64,000 nucleotides of DNA from Sorangium sp051521495 (GCF_051521495.1 NZ_CP150355.1:8246001-8310000); one strand, 5' to 3'. Counted from the first letter of the stretch, positions 41,335 through 50,205 are shown. A program made the numbers and translations. The notes: generated by a model not told the origin, from the sequence alone.

Positions 41335-44300
41335 TCGTCAGTTTCCTTCCAGTAGCCGACTCGTGAATTATCGAACATAGCCGTCGCGTGCTGCTGGCGA
41401 TTATCGAAGATCATTCCCTGATCGTAGTCGACGATTCTGCCGCCGGAGTCCTCATTCACCCAATGATCGACCCACTTCTTGGGCTTATCGATGTTATCGT
41501 CCCATGATTCAAGCCGCTCGTTATCGTGATCATCCTTGGGCAATCCCACGATTTGGAGCGGCTTCCCAGCGCCGGAGCGCCTCGCCGCATCGGCCACTCT
41601 GGCGCACTGCATAGCGTTCTTCGGCACTTTCAGAGACGCTTGGCGCGCCTTGAGATCCGGATCGGCGTCGAAGCGTGCGCGAGCCGCATCGCGCATTGCC
41701 TTCTGCTCTACGGCGCTGATCGATTGGGGCGCAATCCAATCGATGTACTTGCCGTAAACATCGGCCTCCGCCGTCGGATCCACCCCTCTCGCATAGAGGT
41801 TCATCCCCCCTTCCAGCCCGATCGGATCCGGGCTGATGAACCGCCCCACCTCCGGGTCGTAGTACCTGTGCCGGTTGTAGACGAGCCCCGTCTCCTCGTC
41901 CGCGTATTGCCCCAGGAAGCGGATCGGCGTCGTGGCGCCCCCCTCCCCGCTCCCCTCGATCCTCTTGCCCCACGCCGACAGCCGCAGCTCCCCCGCCACG
42001 TCGCCGCGCTCGTCCAGGAGCCGCTCCGGCGTCCCCAGGGGATCGTTCACGTAGTGGTACCAGCGCGACGCCGCGTCGCCGCCCACACGGCGCGTCTCGC
42101 CATGGGCGAGCGGCACAGCGCTCCCGCCGTCGAAGACGTAGGTCCGCTCCTCGACGACCGCATCGCCCTCGCGCGTGCGCACCTCGTGCACAGGCACGTG
42201 CCGATCCCAGTAGAAGCGCGTGCGCGACACGAGCCGCGCCCCCGCGCCGTCCAGCGTCGAGACGCGCTTCTCGATCCGCCGCGCGAAGGCGTCGTACGAG
42301 AACTCCACCCGGCGCCCGTCCGGCGTCTCCACCCGGCGCAGGAGCCCGCGCCCGTCCCACGCGTAGCGCGTGACCCGCGCAGCGCCCTCGCGCCTCTCCA
42401 CGAGCCGGCCCAGCTCGTCGTAGCGGTACGCCACATCGCCGCGCCGGATCAGCCGGTCGCCGGGCCCGTGCTCGCGCGCCGGCGCTCCGGGCCCCGCATC
42501 GACCAGGTTCCCCGTCGGATCGAAGGCGAAGACCTCGGACAGGCCCGCCTCCGCGAGCACCTCCAGCAGCCGCCCGGCCGGATCACGGCGGTAGGCCGTG
42601 CGGCCGCGGGTGAGATCCTCGACGGCCTCGAGGCGCCCCGTGGGGTCGTAGCTGTAGCCCGCGTCCACCACCGTCCCGGCCGGGCGCGCGCCCACCCAGT
42701 CGGGCTCGCCCGCGCCGACGCTCAGGTCCCTCGAGGCGCGGCGCACGACGCGGCGCGAGAGGCGCCCGACCGCGTCGAAGGCGCTGTGCACCTCGCCTCC
42801 CCCAGGCAGCACGCGCGCGATCTCCCGGCCGAGCGGATCGAAGTGCCGGCGCACCACCTGCCGGCCGTCCAGCGTCACCCGAGCCGCGCGGCCGTCCGGC
42901 GCGCGCTCCCACGACAGCGTGTGGCCGAGCGACGTCCTCCGCCCGATCGGGCGCCCCTCGGCGTCGTGGCGCACCTCGACGGTGAACGCCGCGCCGCCCG
43001 GCGCCTGCTGCGTCTCGCGCACGATCCGCCCCATCGCGTCGCGCTCGAACGCAACCGTCCCGTCCGGGCCCGACACCGACGAGAGGAAGCCGCGCGCGTC
43101 GTACGCGTACGCCTCGCGCTTGCCCTCCACCTCGCGGGCCACAAGCTGGCCGGCGAGATCGTAGACGAAATGCGTGGGCGCGCCGATCCCCGGCTCGACC
43201 CGGGTCTGCTGCCCGGCAGGATCGTACCGGTAGCGCAACACGCGCCCGTCGAAGGTGCGCTCCTTCACCCGGCGCAGGGCGGCGTCGACCTCGAACACGT
43301 GCTTTTCACCGCGCGCGTTCTCGGCCTCCAGCACCTCCCCCTCGCGCCCGTAGCGCATCCGCGCGGATCGGCCCGTCGCGTCGGTGACCTCGTGAAGCCA
43401 GTGATAGCCGCACCACGCGATGCGCGACACGCGCCCTGCGCGGTCGGCGACGGAGACGAGCCTGCCCTCGCCATCGTAGGTGTAGCGCGCCGTGGCGCCC
43501 GCAGGATCCGTGGTCGCCACGAGATCCCCGCGCGGCGAGTGGTGGAAGCGGCTCACCGCGCCCGTCGGATCGGTCATCGACAGCGTCCGGCCGAAGAAAT
43601 CGTAGGTCCACTGCCACCTTCCACCGCGCCGATCGAGGAGGGAGACCACGTTGCCGTGCGCGTCGTAGCCGATGCGCACGACGCCGCCGGTCGCGTCCTC
43701 GGCCTCGACCATCTGGCCCCGCCGGTCGTACCCGAAGCGCAGCACCGCGCCGGTGGGATCCGTCGTCCGCACCGGGAGGCCGGCGGCGTCGCGCTCGATC
43801 GCCGTCGCGAGCCCCGCGGGATCGATCACGCGCACGACCTCGCCGCGCGCGTCGCGCTCGTAGCGCACGACGCGGCCCAGGGGATCGGTCTGCGCCAGCA
43901 GCCGGCCTCGCGCGTCACGCTCGTAACGCGTGACGGCCTGGAGCTGATCCGTCTCCGAGAGCAGGTGCCCGGCGTCGTCGTACGTCGCCGACACCGCGTG
44001 CCCGCCGTCCACCTCGAGATCGAGCAGGCCGTGGCGGTTGCCGAAGAAGCGCTTCACCTGCCGGGAATTGGCGACCTCGCGGTAGCCGTCCGGCAGGTAG
44101 GCGAAGCGGCAATGGTAGATGCCCCTGGCGCGCGTCGTGCCGTCGGCGAGCAGCGGCGACAGCCCGTCGGCGAGGCCCGGATCAGGCCGGCCATCGCGAT
44201 CGCCCCAGGTCTCGACGCAGCGCCGCTCGTCGTCGTAGCGGTAGTGGAACGTGAGCCCGGCGCGATCGGTGTGCTCGATGAGGAGGTTGCGCTCGTCGTA

Positions 44301-45128
44301 GGCGTAACGCGAGGTGAAGCCCTCGGCGTCGATCGCGGCGACGAGGCGGCCAATGTCGTCGTGCTCGTAGCGCGCGAAGGTGATCCAGCGCCCCTGGGAG
44401 ATCGCGTTGTAGACGCTGACGGAGACGATCCGCCCCTCGGGGCTCGACCCGAAGCGGACGCGCCGGCCGGCGCTGTCCAGCACCTCGGCGATCCTCGGCC
44501 CTTCGTAGGAGATCGCGATCCGGTTCCCGGAGCGGTCCTCGATCGCCGTGAGCAGCCACTCCCGCTCACCGTCGAGCGGCAGCGCAAAGGCGTGGTAGAG
44601 GCCGTCGCCCTTGTCGAGACGGTAGCCGCCGCTCTCGCGCCGCAGCAGCCAGCCCCAGGGCCCGAGCGCCTCGCCGCCCTCGGGCAGCACGGGGAAATCG
44701 ACCGAGATGCCCTCGTCGGTCCAGACGCGGATCGCGCGCCGGGTGACGGTGACACGCCAGCCGAGGCTGTGCGTCCAGCCGTAACCGAGACCGACGTCGC
44801 GCTCGGCCATGGCCGAGGAGTAACGGCGGACGAAGGAGAACGGGAGCGGGCCGGGCAGCGAGAGATCGGTGCGCGGCACGGTGTACACGCGTCCGGTGAC
44901 CACATCGACCGGCTCGCCTTCGGACCGCTGTCTCCCTTGCCCGGAGGGCGCATGCTTCTGATCGCCGCCCCCGCCCTTGCCGCTCCCGCCCCCCCCACCG
45001 CCGCTGCCGTCTCCGCCGCCGCTGCCGTCTCCGTTGCTGCCGCCGGCTCCGCCGCCGCCTCCCAGCACGGCGACGCCGGGACACATCCCCGGGGGAGCGG
45101 CGGCATCGGGCGCCGGTGCGGTCGACAT
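41328..45128 (-). CDS. Rhs protein 2 with papain-like toxin tip
   Basis: Product of 1266 residues with the same plan as Rhs-1: MSTAPAPDAAAPPGMCPG, Gly-rich linker, DUF6531-type domain, YD repeats and core end RYYDPEVGRFISPDPIGLEGGMNLYARGVDP. The tip, about 145 residues, shares nothing with that of Rhs-1. It has QCARVADAARRS, DHWVNEDSGGRIVDYDQG and MIFDNRQQ, giving a Cys, His and Asp in the order of papain-fold enzymes, all three also kept in the orphan fragment at 40491. A cysteine protease or deamidase activity is possible. The immunity gene overlaps the stop. Confidence 0.88.
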   Translation of the reverse strand: MSTAPAPDAAAPPGMCPGVAVLGGGGGAGGSNGDGSGGGDGSGGGGGGSGKGGGGDQKHAPSGQGRQRSEGEPVDVVTGRVYTVPRTDLSLPGPLPFSFVRRYSSAMAERDVGLGYGWTHSLGWRVTVTRRAIRVWTDEGISVDFPVLPEGGEALGPWGWLLRRESGGYRLDKGDGLYHAFALPLDGEREWLLTAIEDRSGNRIAISYEGPRIAEVLDSAGRRVRFGSSPEGRIVSVSVYNAISQGRWITFARYEHDDIGRLVAAIDAEGFTSRYAYDERNLLIEHTDRAGLTFHYRYDDERRCVETWGDRDGRPDPGLADGLSPLLADGTTRARGIYHCRFAYLPDGYREVANSRQVKRFFGNRHGLLDLEVDGGHAVSATYDDAGHLLSETDQLQAVTRYERDARGRLLAQTDPLGRVVRYERDARGEVVRVIDPAGLATAIERDAAGLPVRTTDPTGAVLRFGYDRRGQMVEAEDATGGVVRIGYDAHGNVVSLLDRRGGRWQWTYDFFGRTLSMTDPTGAVSRFHHSPRGDLVATTDPAGATARYTYDGEGRLVSVADRAGRVSRIAWCGYHWLHEVTDATGRSARMRYGREGEVLEAENARGEKHVFEVDAALRRVKERTFDGRVLRYRYDPAGQQTRVEPGIGAPTHFVYDLAGQLVAREVEGKREAYAYDARGFLSSVSGPDGTVAFERDAMGRIVRETQQAPGGAAFTVEVRHDAEGRPIGRRTSLGHTLSWERAPDGRAARVTLDGRQVVRRHFDPLGREIARVLPGGGEVHSAFDAVGRLSRRVVRRASRDLSVGAGEPDWVGARPAGTVVDAGYSYDPTGRLEAVEDLTRGRTAYRRDPAGRLLEVLAEAGLSEVFAFDPTGNLVDAGPGAPAREHGPGDRLIRRGDVAYRYDELGRLVERREGAARVTRYAWDGRGLLRRVETPDGRRVEFSYDAFARRIEKRVSTLDGAGARLVSRTRFYWDRHVPVHEVRTREGDAVVEERTYVFDGGSAVPLAHGETRRVGGDAASRWYHYVNDPLGTPERLLDERGDVAGELRLSAWGKRIEGSGEGGATTPIRFLGQYADEETGLVYNRHRYYDPEVGRFISPDPIGLEGGMNLYARGVDPTAEADVYGKYIDWIAPQSISAVEQKAMRDAARARFDADPDLKARQASLKVPKNAMQCARVADAARRSGAGKPLQIVGLPKDDHDNERLESWDDNIDKPKKWVDHWVNEDSGGRIVDYDQGMIFDNRQQHATAMFDNSRVGYWKETDEW

Positions 45129-45572
45129 GGCTCAGCGTGCCCTCCTGGCGGGTGTTTCGGTCGCGTGATTCGCGTGCTCGCGGCGCAGAGTACCGCGAAC
45201 ATATCGCCCCCGCGCAGCGCCGAGCAACCCCGCTCGCCAGGACGATCACCGGTCGTCGATGCGGCGCATTCGCCGCATGCGCCGCCGAAAGCGCCAGCTG
45301 ACATGTGCGATGTGCAGGCGAGAGCGGCTTGCAGGGATCGAGCCCGCGGCGAGCAGGCGGGCTCGATGTCGAGCGGCGCTCGATGCGGTTCCGCGCAGGA
45401 GCGATGCTTCAGGGCAGAGCGACAAACGGGTTGAAACCGCCAGAAAAGAGCAGAATTTGAACCGCCAAGCGCGCCAAGGACGCCAAGATAGAGTTTTGTT
45501 CTTGGCGTCCTTGGCGCCTTGGCGGCTCATTTCACGCTCGAACGACGTGATCGGTGTTCTAGGATGCGCTCG
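45129..45572. other. divergent intergenic region between Rhs-2 and the Pro/Ala-rich gene
   Basis: About 440 bases that should hold promoters for both sides. It contains a palindrome ATGCGGCG-CATT-CGCCGCAT at 45259-45278 and the large inverted repeat listed separately. No gene is supported. Confidence 0.5.
45461..45528. repeat. REP-like inverted repeat
   Basis: CGCCAAGGACGCCAAG and CTTGGCGTCCTTGGCG pair perfectly around an AT-rich loop, extended by AACCGCCAAG and CTTGGCGG on the outside. Palindromes built from CCGCCAAG units occur as dispersed repeats in several large bacterial genomes. It may be a mobile REP/MITE-like element or a strong hairpin. Confidence 0.75.
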
Positions 45573-46880
45573 ATGGGTACGGCGCTAACGGTGGAGCGTT
45601 ACGCGGAGATGCGCGCGCAGATGGAGGCCGGCACGCTCCGCGATGAGGTGCTCGCGCGCGCCGGGCTCACGGCGGACGAGTGGACGGCAGCGCAGCGCGA
45701 ATGGCTCGATCGGATGAGCGCGGAGATCGAGCGCGGCTGCTTCGAGCTGACCAACCGCTACACGCAAGCCTTCCTCGAGCACCAGCGGGCGTTCCTCGCG
45801 GCCTCGCCGCGGGCGAGCGCGCCGCGCGATCGAGCGCCGGCCCCACCGCCGCCCGCCGCCCCAGCGCCCCGCCCCGCGGCCCCGGCCGCATCCGCCGGCA
45901 CGGCCCCGCTCCCGGACATGCCCGCGCTCGTCGCCGCCCTGCCCTTCGCCCCCAGCGCGCCGCGCGGTCGAGCGCCGGCCGCGGCGCCGCCCGCCGCCCC
46001 AGCGCCCCGCGCCGCGGTCCGGGCCGTATCCGCCGGCACGGCCCCGCTCCCGGACATGCCTGCGCTCGTCGCCGCCCTGCCCTTCGCCCCCAGCGCTCCG
46101 CGCGGTCGAGCGCCGGCCCCGCCCACCGCCGCAGCGCCGCCCGCCGCCCCAGGGGCTGCCGCAGCGCCGGCCGCAGCGCCGCCCGCCGCCCCAGCGCCGG
46201 CCGCAGCGCCGCCCGCCGCCCCAGCGCCGGCCGCAGCGCCGCCCGCCGCCCCAGCGCCCCGCCCCGCGGTCCGGGCCATATCCGCCGGCACGGCCCCGCT
46301 CTCCGACATGCCTGCGCTGGTCGCCGCCCTGCCCTTCGCGCCCAGCGCGCCGCGCGGTCGCGCGCCGGCCCCACCGCCGCCCGCCGCGCCCGCGCCCGCC
46401 CCAGCGCCGCCCGCCGCCCCAGCGACCCGCCCCGCCGCCCCGGCCGCCGCCCCAGCGCCCCGCCCCGCCGCCCCAGCGCCGGCCCCATCGCCACCCGCCG
46501 TCCCAGCGCCCCGCCCCGCGGCCCCGGCCGCATCTGCCGGCACGGCCCCGCTCCCGGACATGGCTGCGCTCGTCGCCGCCCTGCCCTTCATCCCGGCGTC
46601 GGAAAAGCGGGGCGCCCCCGCGCCTCCACCCACGCCGAGCGCGACGGCCCACGCGGCGCCCGCCCTCTCGCTGGAGGAGTACGCCGCGCTCTGCGCGGAG
46701 CTCTCGCTGCACCCGCGGAGCGCCGCGGCGATCTACCCGCGCTACGGCCTCCGCGATGCCGCCGCGTGGCACGCCACCGACAGCTCGTGGCAGGCCCGCA
46801 TGCGCAGCGACGCCGCCATCGAGGCACGCTGGCAGCAGCTCGTCGCCCATTACAGAGCCCACTACAACAAGGCACGCTGA
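45573..46880 (+). CDS. Pro/Ala-rich protein with duplicated helical ends
   Basis: Product of about 435 residues. The N-terminal unit (YAEMRAQMEAGTLRDEVLARAGLTADEW) and the C-terminal unit (YAALCAELSLHPRSAAAIYPRYGLRDAAAW) belong to the same helical family as the gene at 39851. Between them is a 270-residue Pro/Ala linker with four copies of a block like TAPLPDMPALVAALPFAPSA. ATG 45573 has AGGA 8 bases upstream. Divergent from Rhs-2. It could be a long flexible adaptor for T6SS cargo; this is inference. Confidence 0.72.
   Translation: MGTALTVERYAEMRAQMEAGTLRDEVLARAGLTADEWTAAQREWLDRMSAEIERGCFELTNRYTQAFLEHQRAFLAASPRASAPRDRAPAPPPPAAPAPRPAAPAASAGTAPLPDMPALVAALPFAPSAPRGRAPAAAPPAAPAPRAAVRAVSAGTAPLPDMPALVAALPFAPSAPRGRAPAPPTAAAPPAAPGAAAAPAAAPPAAPAPAAAPPAAPAPAAAPPAAPAPRPAVRAISAGTAPLSDMPALVAALPFAPSAPRGRAPAPPPPAAPAPAPAPPAAPATRPAAPAAAPAPRPAAPAPAPSPPAVPAPRPAAPAASAGTAPLPDMAALVAALPFIPASEKRGAPAPPPTPSATAHAAPALSLEEYAALCAELSLHPRSAAAIYPRYGLRDAAAWHATDSSWQARMRSDAAIEARWQQLVAHYRAHYNKAR
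45830..46600 (+). repeat. coding repeats in the Pro/Ala-rich gene
   Basis: About 123-base units starting near 45891, 46020, 46278 and 46534, each encoding a TAPLPDMPALVAALPF-type block, mixed with 30-base units encoding PPAAPAPAA (four in a row near 46170-46260). Repeat number probably varies between strains. Confidence 0.8.
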
Positions 46881-47129
46881 GCCGACCCCTCGCCGAACCC
46901 ACGCACGGCGACCGCGGAGCGCTCCTGCTCTGCCGCTGACCTGCCGCGCCACAACACTCCGTCGAGGCCGTCTCCACCACCCGGCCTGGACGCGGAGCCC
47001 AGCAAGGCGCGCCTCGCCACCCCGGACAGGAGCGTCCCATGGGGGGCATCGCCCTCCTCGGCGACGCGACGCCTCGTTGCGCCTGACTTGCAAATCGAAA
47101 TATTTTGACCGATCTTACATTCACTTCCA

Positions 47130-47744
47130 ATGGATATACCAATGGACACCATCGATCTGAAAGCGATCCACCTCCTCGCCCGCGACGCCCGCCAGTCGTG
47201 GGCGGATCTCGGCGAGGCCGTCGGCCTCTCCGCGCCCGCCGTGGCCGAGCGGGTGCGGCGGCTCGAGGAGCGCGGCGTCATCACGGGGTGGGAGGCGCGC
47301 CTCGACGCCCGGGCCGTGGGCGCTGGGCTCACGGCCTTCATCGCCGTCTCGATCGCGAACCGGCGGGGCCGCGGCGAGTTCCTGCGCGCCGTCGAGCGCG
47401 CGCCCGAGATCCAGGAGTGCCACCACGTCGCCGGCGACGAGGACTACCTCCTCAAGGTGCGCTGCCGCGACACCGAGGCGCTCGAGCGCCTGCTCACGCA
47501 GGAGCTCAAGGCCCACGACGGCGTGGTGCGCACGCGCACGACGGTCGTCCTGTCCACCGCCAAGGAGACGGCGCTCCCGCCCCTGCCGCTGCCGCCCGAC
47601 GAGGCGCGCGACGGCGACGCGCGCCCTCGCGGCGACGCGCGCCCTCGCGGCGACGCGCGCCCTCGCGGCGACGCGCGCCCCCGCGGCGACGCGCGCCCTC
47701 GCAAGGCGCCCGGCCGCGCGGCCTCCCGGAAGGAGGCGCCATGA
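47130..47744 (+). CDS. Lrp/AsnC family regulator with repeat tail
   Basis: Product of about 204 residues. The N-terminal helix-turn-helix (LKAIHLLARDARQSWADLGEAVGLSAPAVAERVRRLEERGVI) and the RAM-type sensing domain (ECHHVAGDEDYLLKVRCRD) are typical of Lrp/AsnC regulators, which respond to amino acids. After residue 160 there is a tail with five copies of DARPRG, then a basic end. Start could be the first ATG 47130 or ATG 47142. It overlaps the next gene by 4 bases, which is likely its target or partner. Confidence 0.88.
   Translation: MDIPMDTIDLKAIHLLARDARQSWADLGEAVGLSAPAVAERVRRLEERGVITGWEARLDARAVGAGLTAFIAVSIANRRGRGEFLRAVERAPEIQECHHVAGDEDYLLKVRCRDTEALERLLTQELKAHDGVVRTRTTVVLSTAKETALPPLPLPPDEARDGDARPRGDARPRGDARPRGDARPRGDARPRKAPGRAASRKEAP
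47615..47704 (+). repeat. 18-base tandem repeat in the Lrp-like gene
   Basis: Five copies of an 18-base unit (GGCGACGCGCGCCCTCGC with one variant) encoding DARPRG near the C-terminus. In-frame, so copy number can change without breaking the gene. Confidence 0.88.
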
Positions 47745-48721
47745 GCGGCGGCGCCGGACTGCCGCCCTTCGGCGATCGCCGCATCGACGAGCGCGATCTC
47801 GCGGCGCTCGCGGCCGCCGTCGAGGACGCGGCCTTCCCGCAGGCCGAGTTCTCGCACGCGCGCCACCTGCTCCTCGCCCTCCACTACGTGCGCGCCCACG
47901 GGCCCGACGGGGCGCTCGCCCGCATGCGCGCCGCCCTGCAGGCCTTCAACGCGCGGCACCCCCCGAGCTACGGTTACCACGAGACGATCACGGTCTCCTG
48001 GATCGCGCTCGTCGCCCATCACGCCGCCGAGCACCCAGACGCCGCCGCCCACGACCTCGCGGAGGGCCTCCTCGACCGCTACCGCAGCAGCAAGGCGCTC
48101 TTCGCCCATTACTCGCGCGCGCGGCTGCTCTCGGACGACGCCCGCGCCGCGTTCGTCGCGCCCGACCTCGCGCCGCTGCCGACGCCCGACGACGGCGTGC
48201 GCATCCGCCTGGCGACCGAGGCGGATCTCGCGGCGATCGAGGAGATCTATGCGTTCTACGTCGAGCGCTCGACCTGCACCTTCGCCACCACCGTCCCGAC
48301 CCCGGCAGAGCGGCGCGCCTGGCTCGCCGCGCACGGGCCCCTCCACCCCGCCACCGTGGCCGTCGAGGGCGACGGGGCCGGGACCGTGGTGGGCTGGGGC
48401 TCGCTCTCCCTGTGGAACCCGCGCGAGGCCTACGCCCGCTCCGTCGAGAACTCGGTGTACGTGCGCGACGGCCTCCACCGGCGCGGGCTCGGGCGCCGCA
48501 TCCTCGCCGATCTCGTGAGCCGCGCCATCTCGCTCGGCCACCGCACGATCATCGCGCAGATCGCCGGGGACCAGGCGGCGAGCGTCGCCCTGCACCGCGC
48601 GCTCGGGTTCGAGGACGCCGGCCTGTTACGCGATGTCGGGTACAAATTCGACCGCTGGCTCGATGTGATCCTGATGCAGCGGGCGCTCCCCTCCCCCGCA
48701 GACGCTGGCCAATTGGCGTGA
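47741..48721 (+). CDS. fusion of an unknown helical domain with a GNAT acetyltransferase
   Basis: Product of 326 residues. The first 135 residues are a helical domain (FSHARHLLLALHYVRAHGPDGALARM, NARHPPSYGYHETITVSW, LLDRYRSSKALFAHYS) without a named function. Residues about 145-320 are a GNAT acetyltransferase like phosphinothricin acetyltransferases (ATEADLAAIEEIYAFYVERSTCTF, SVYVRDGLHRRGLGRRILADLV for acetyl-CoA, GFEDAGLLRDVGYKFDRWLDVILMQR). It would acetylate an amino-bearing small molecule. ATGA overlap with the Lrp gene means they are coupled. Confidence 0.85.
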   Translation: MSGGAGLPPFGDRRIDERDLAALAAAVEDAAFPQAEFSHARHLLLALHYVRAHGPDGALARMRAALQAFNARHPPSYGYHETITVSWIALVAHHAAEHPDAAAHDLAEGLLDRYRSSKALFAHYSRARLLSDDARAAFVAPDLAPLPTPDDGVRIRLATEADLAAIEEIYAFYVERSTCTFATTVPTPAERRAWLAAHGPLHPATVAVEGDGAGTVVGWGSLSLWNPREAYARSVENSVYVRDGLHRRGLGRRILADLVSRAISLGHRTIIAQIAGDQAASVALHRALGFEDAGLLRDVGYKFDRWLDVILMQRALPSPADAGQLA

Positions 48722-48746
48722 GAAAGTTCACACGCGCGCGGCCGCC

Positions 48747-48814
48747 ACAGACGACCTCGGACTGCGTCACATAAACGCGCACAGACGACCTCGGACTGCG
48801 TCACATAAACACGC
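48747..48814. repeat. two tandem copies of a 34-base repeat
   Basis: ACAGACGACCTCGGACTGCG-TCACATAAAC followed by (G/A)CGC occurs at 48747 and 48781, and a third partial copy of the last part follows (CACAAACGCGCAC). It fills the space between the acetyltransferase and lipase genes. No function is evident. Confidence 0.8.
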
Positions 48815-48991
48815 ACAGAGTCGCACAAACGCGCACGGAAACGAGCACGAAAACGCAGCCTTCGCCATCGAAGGGATCGCCTCGGGATTCAAGGCATCGC
48901 GGGCTCGTGCGGGGAGGCCGGCTCGGGTCGTCCAGAGCAAAAAGGCACCGCGGCGCCACAGCCACCGAGCGCAGAAAGCAGCAGCACGGGC

Positions 48992-50035
48992 ATGTTCGTC
49001 ACCAACGTTCAGCACCAAGAGGCACGGCAAGAAGCCCCTGACAACTCCAGGACCCTCGACCTCTTGGACAAGATGGAGCGAAACGCGCGGGAGTACGACG
49101 AGACCATCGCGTACGCCCTCTCGCTCGCGTCCGCGTGGTCGTACTCGGACCCGCAGACGCTCCATGACGTCATGAACAGCCTCGGGTTCGAGAACCGGTG
49201 CTACGCCATCACGCTGAGCAACGACGCCCTCTTCGTGCACACGAGCGCGTCGCTCATCCAGCACGTCGACGGCTCGGTGGCGATCCTGTGCTTCCGCGGC
49301 ACGGAGCCGGCGAACATCATCAACTGGCTGACCGACGCCAGCGTCGAGCCGAATCGGTTCCACGCGTGGGGGGCCGTGCACGGCGGCTTCTATCGCAGCC
49401 TCATGCCGATGGCGCGCTACATCGCCTGCCGTCTGAAGAGGGCGATGGCCGCGCAATCGGTCGTCGACCAGAAGAGCGAGCTCGTCTCGGTGGACGCCCC
49501 CGTGTGCTCCGAAGCGACCGGCGAGCCGCTCAAGAGCGGCCTGAAGGCGCTCTACATCACGGGGCACAGCCTGGGTGGCGCGCTGGCGGCCCTCGCTGCA
49601 GCCATGATCTTCGAGGACAAGGCGTACGAGGGCATCCGGAGCCTGGTGCGCGGCGTCTACACGTACGGGCAGCCGTGCATCGGAAACGAACTCTTCGCGC
49701 GTAAGTGCCAGGACGCTTACGGGAGCTTGCTCTTCCGCCATATCCACGCCAATGACATCGTGCCGATGTTCCCTCCCCTGTCGACCGGGAGGTTCGAGCA
49801 CTTCGGTCACGAGCTCCGATCGAGCGCGGCGGGCTGGGCGTTCTCGCAGCAGCCCGTGCGGCGGGCGTACACGGCGCTCTTCAGCTCCACGGTAGGCGTC
49901 CTGGCCTGGGTCAAGCAGCAGCTCCCCCTCATCAGCTGGCTGAGGCTGCCGTTCTCCTGGGACGACCACGCGCCGCACAGGTACGTGAACGTCTCCCAGC
50001 GATCGCTGCGGCTCTACCGTTCCGAGTTCGGTTGA
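48992..50035 (+). CDS. class 3 (Rhizomucor-type) lipase
   Basis: Product of 347 residues with the alpha/beta-hydrolase pattern of fungal-type triacylglycerol lipases: VAILCFRGTEPANIINWLTDAS (oxyanion part), GAVHGGFYRSL, the nucleophile motif ITGHSLGGALAALAA (Ser near residue 195), YTYGQPCIGN and ANDIVPMFPP, which holds the catalytic Asp. No signal peptide is seen, so it may act in the cell or leave by another route. A strong hairpin follows at 50048. Single gene; its substrate, probably an acylglycerol or phospholipid, is a guess. Confidence 0.88.
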   Translation: MFVTNVQHQEARQEAPDNSRTLDLLDKMERNAREYDETIAYALSLASAWSYSDPQTLHDVMNSLGFENRCYAITLSNDALFVHTSASLIQHVDGSVAILCFRGTEPANIINWLTDASVEPNRFHAWGAVHGGFYRSLMPMARYIACRLKRAMAAQSVVDQKSELVSVDAPVCSEATGEPLKSGLKALYITGHSLGGALAALAAAMIFEDKAYEGIRSLVRGVYTYGQPCIGNELFARKCQDAYGSLLFRHIHANDIVPMFPPLSTGRFEHFGHELRSSAAGWAFSQQPVRRAYTALFSSTVGVLAWVKQQLPLISWLRLPFSWDDHAPHRYVNVSQRSLRLYRSEFG

Positions 50036-50047
50036 GCGAGAGGCCGT

Positions 50048-50072
50048 GGCCACGGTGGGAGCCACCGTGGCC
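50048..50072 (+). terminator. hairpin after the lipase gene
   Basis: GGCCACGGTGG pairs with CCACCGTGGCC around a GAG loop, 12 bases after the lipase stop. The same hairpin recurs at 56052-56082. No T run, so it is either rho-independent in a GC-rich way or an mRNA-stabilising element. Confidence 0.55.
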
Positions 50073-50075
50073 GGG

Positions 50076-50195
50076 TCCCTCCACGCCGCCACCGTGGCCC
50101 TCGAGGGCGACGGGGCCGGGGCCGTGGTCGGCTGGGGCTCGCTCTCCCTGTGGAACCCGCGCGAGGCCTACGCCCGCTCCGTCGAGAACTCGGTC
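50076..50195 (+). pseudogene. duplicated fragment of the acetyltransferase gene
   Basis: About 120 bases nearly identical to 48337-48456 of the GNAT fusion gene (from CTCCACGCCGCCACCGTGG to CCGTCGAGAACTCGGT), with only five or so changes. It has no start and no rest of the gene. It marks a recent duplication or an insertion boundary next to the redox cluster. Confidence 0.88.
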
Positions 50196-50205
50196 TTTTG
50201 GTACT

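Noticed and set aside
45600..46640. CRISPR-like array in the repeat region
   Set aside because: The repeats are in-frame coding units of a Pro/Ala-rich protein, not equal repeats separated by unique spacers.
47615..47704. CRISPR or satellite repeat
   Set aside because: The 18-base units are directly joined, without spacers, and encode DARPRG in the Lrp-like frame.
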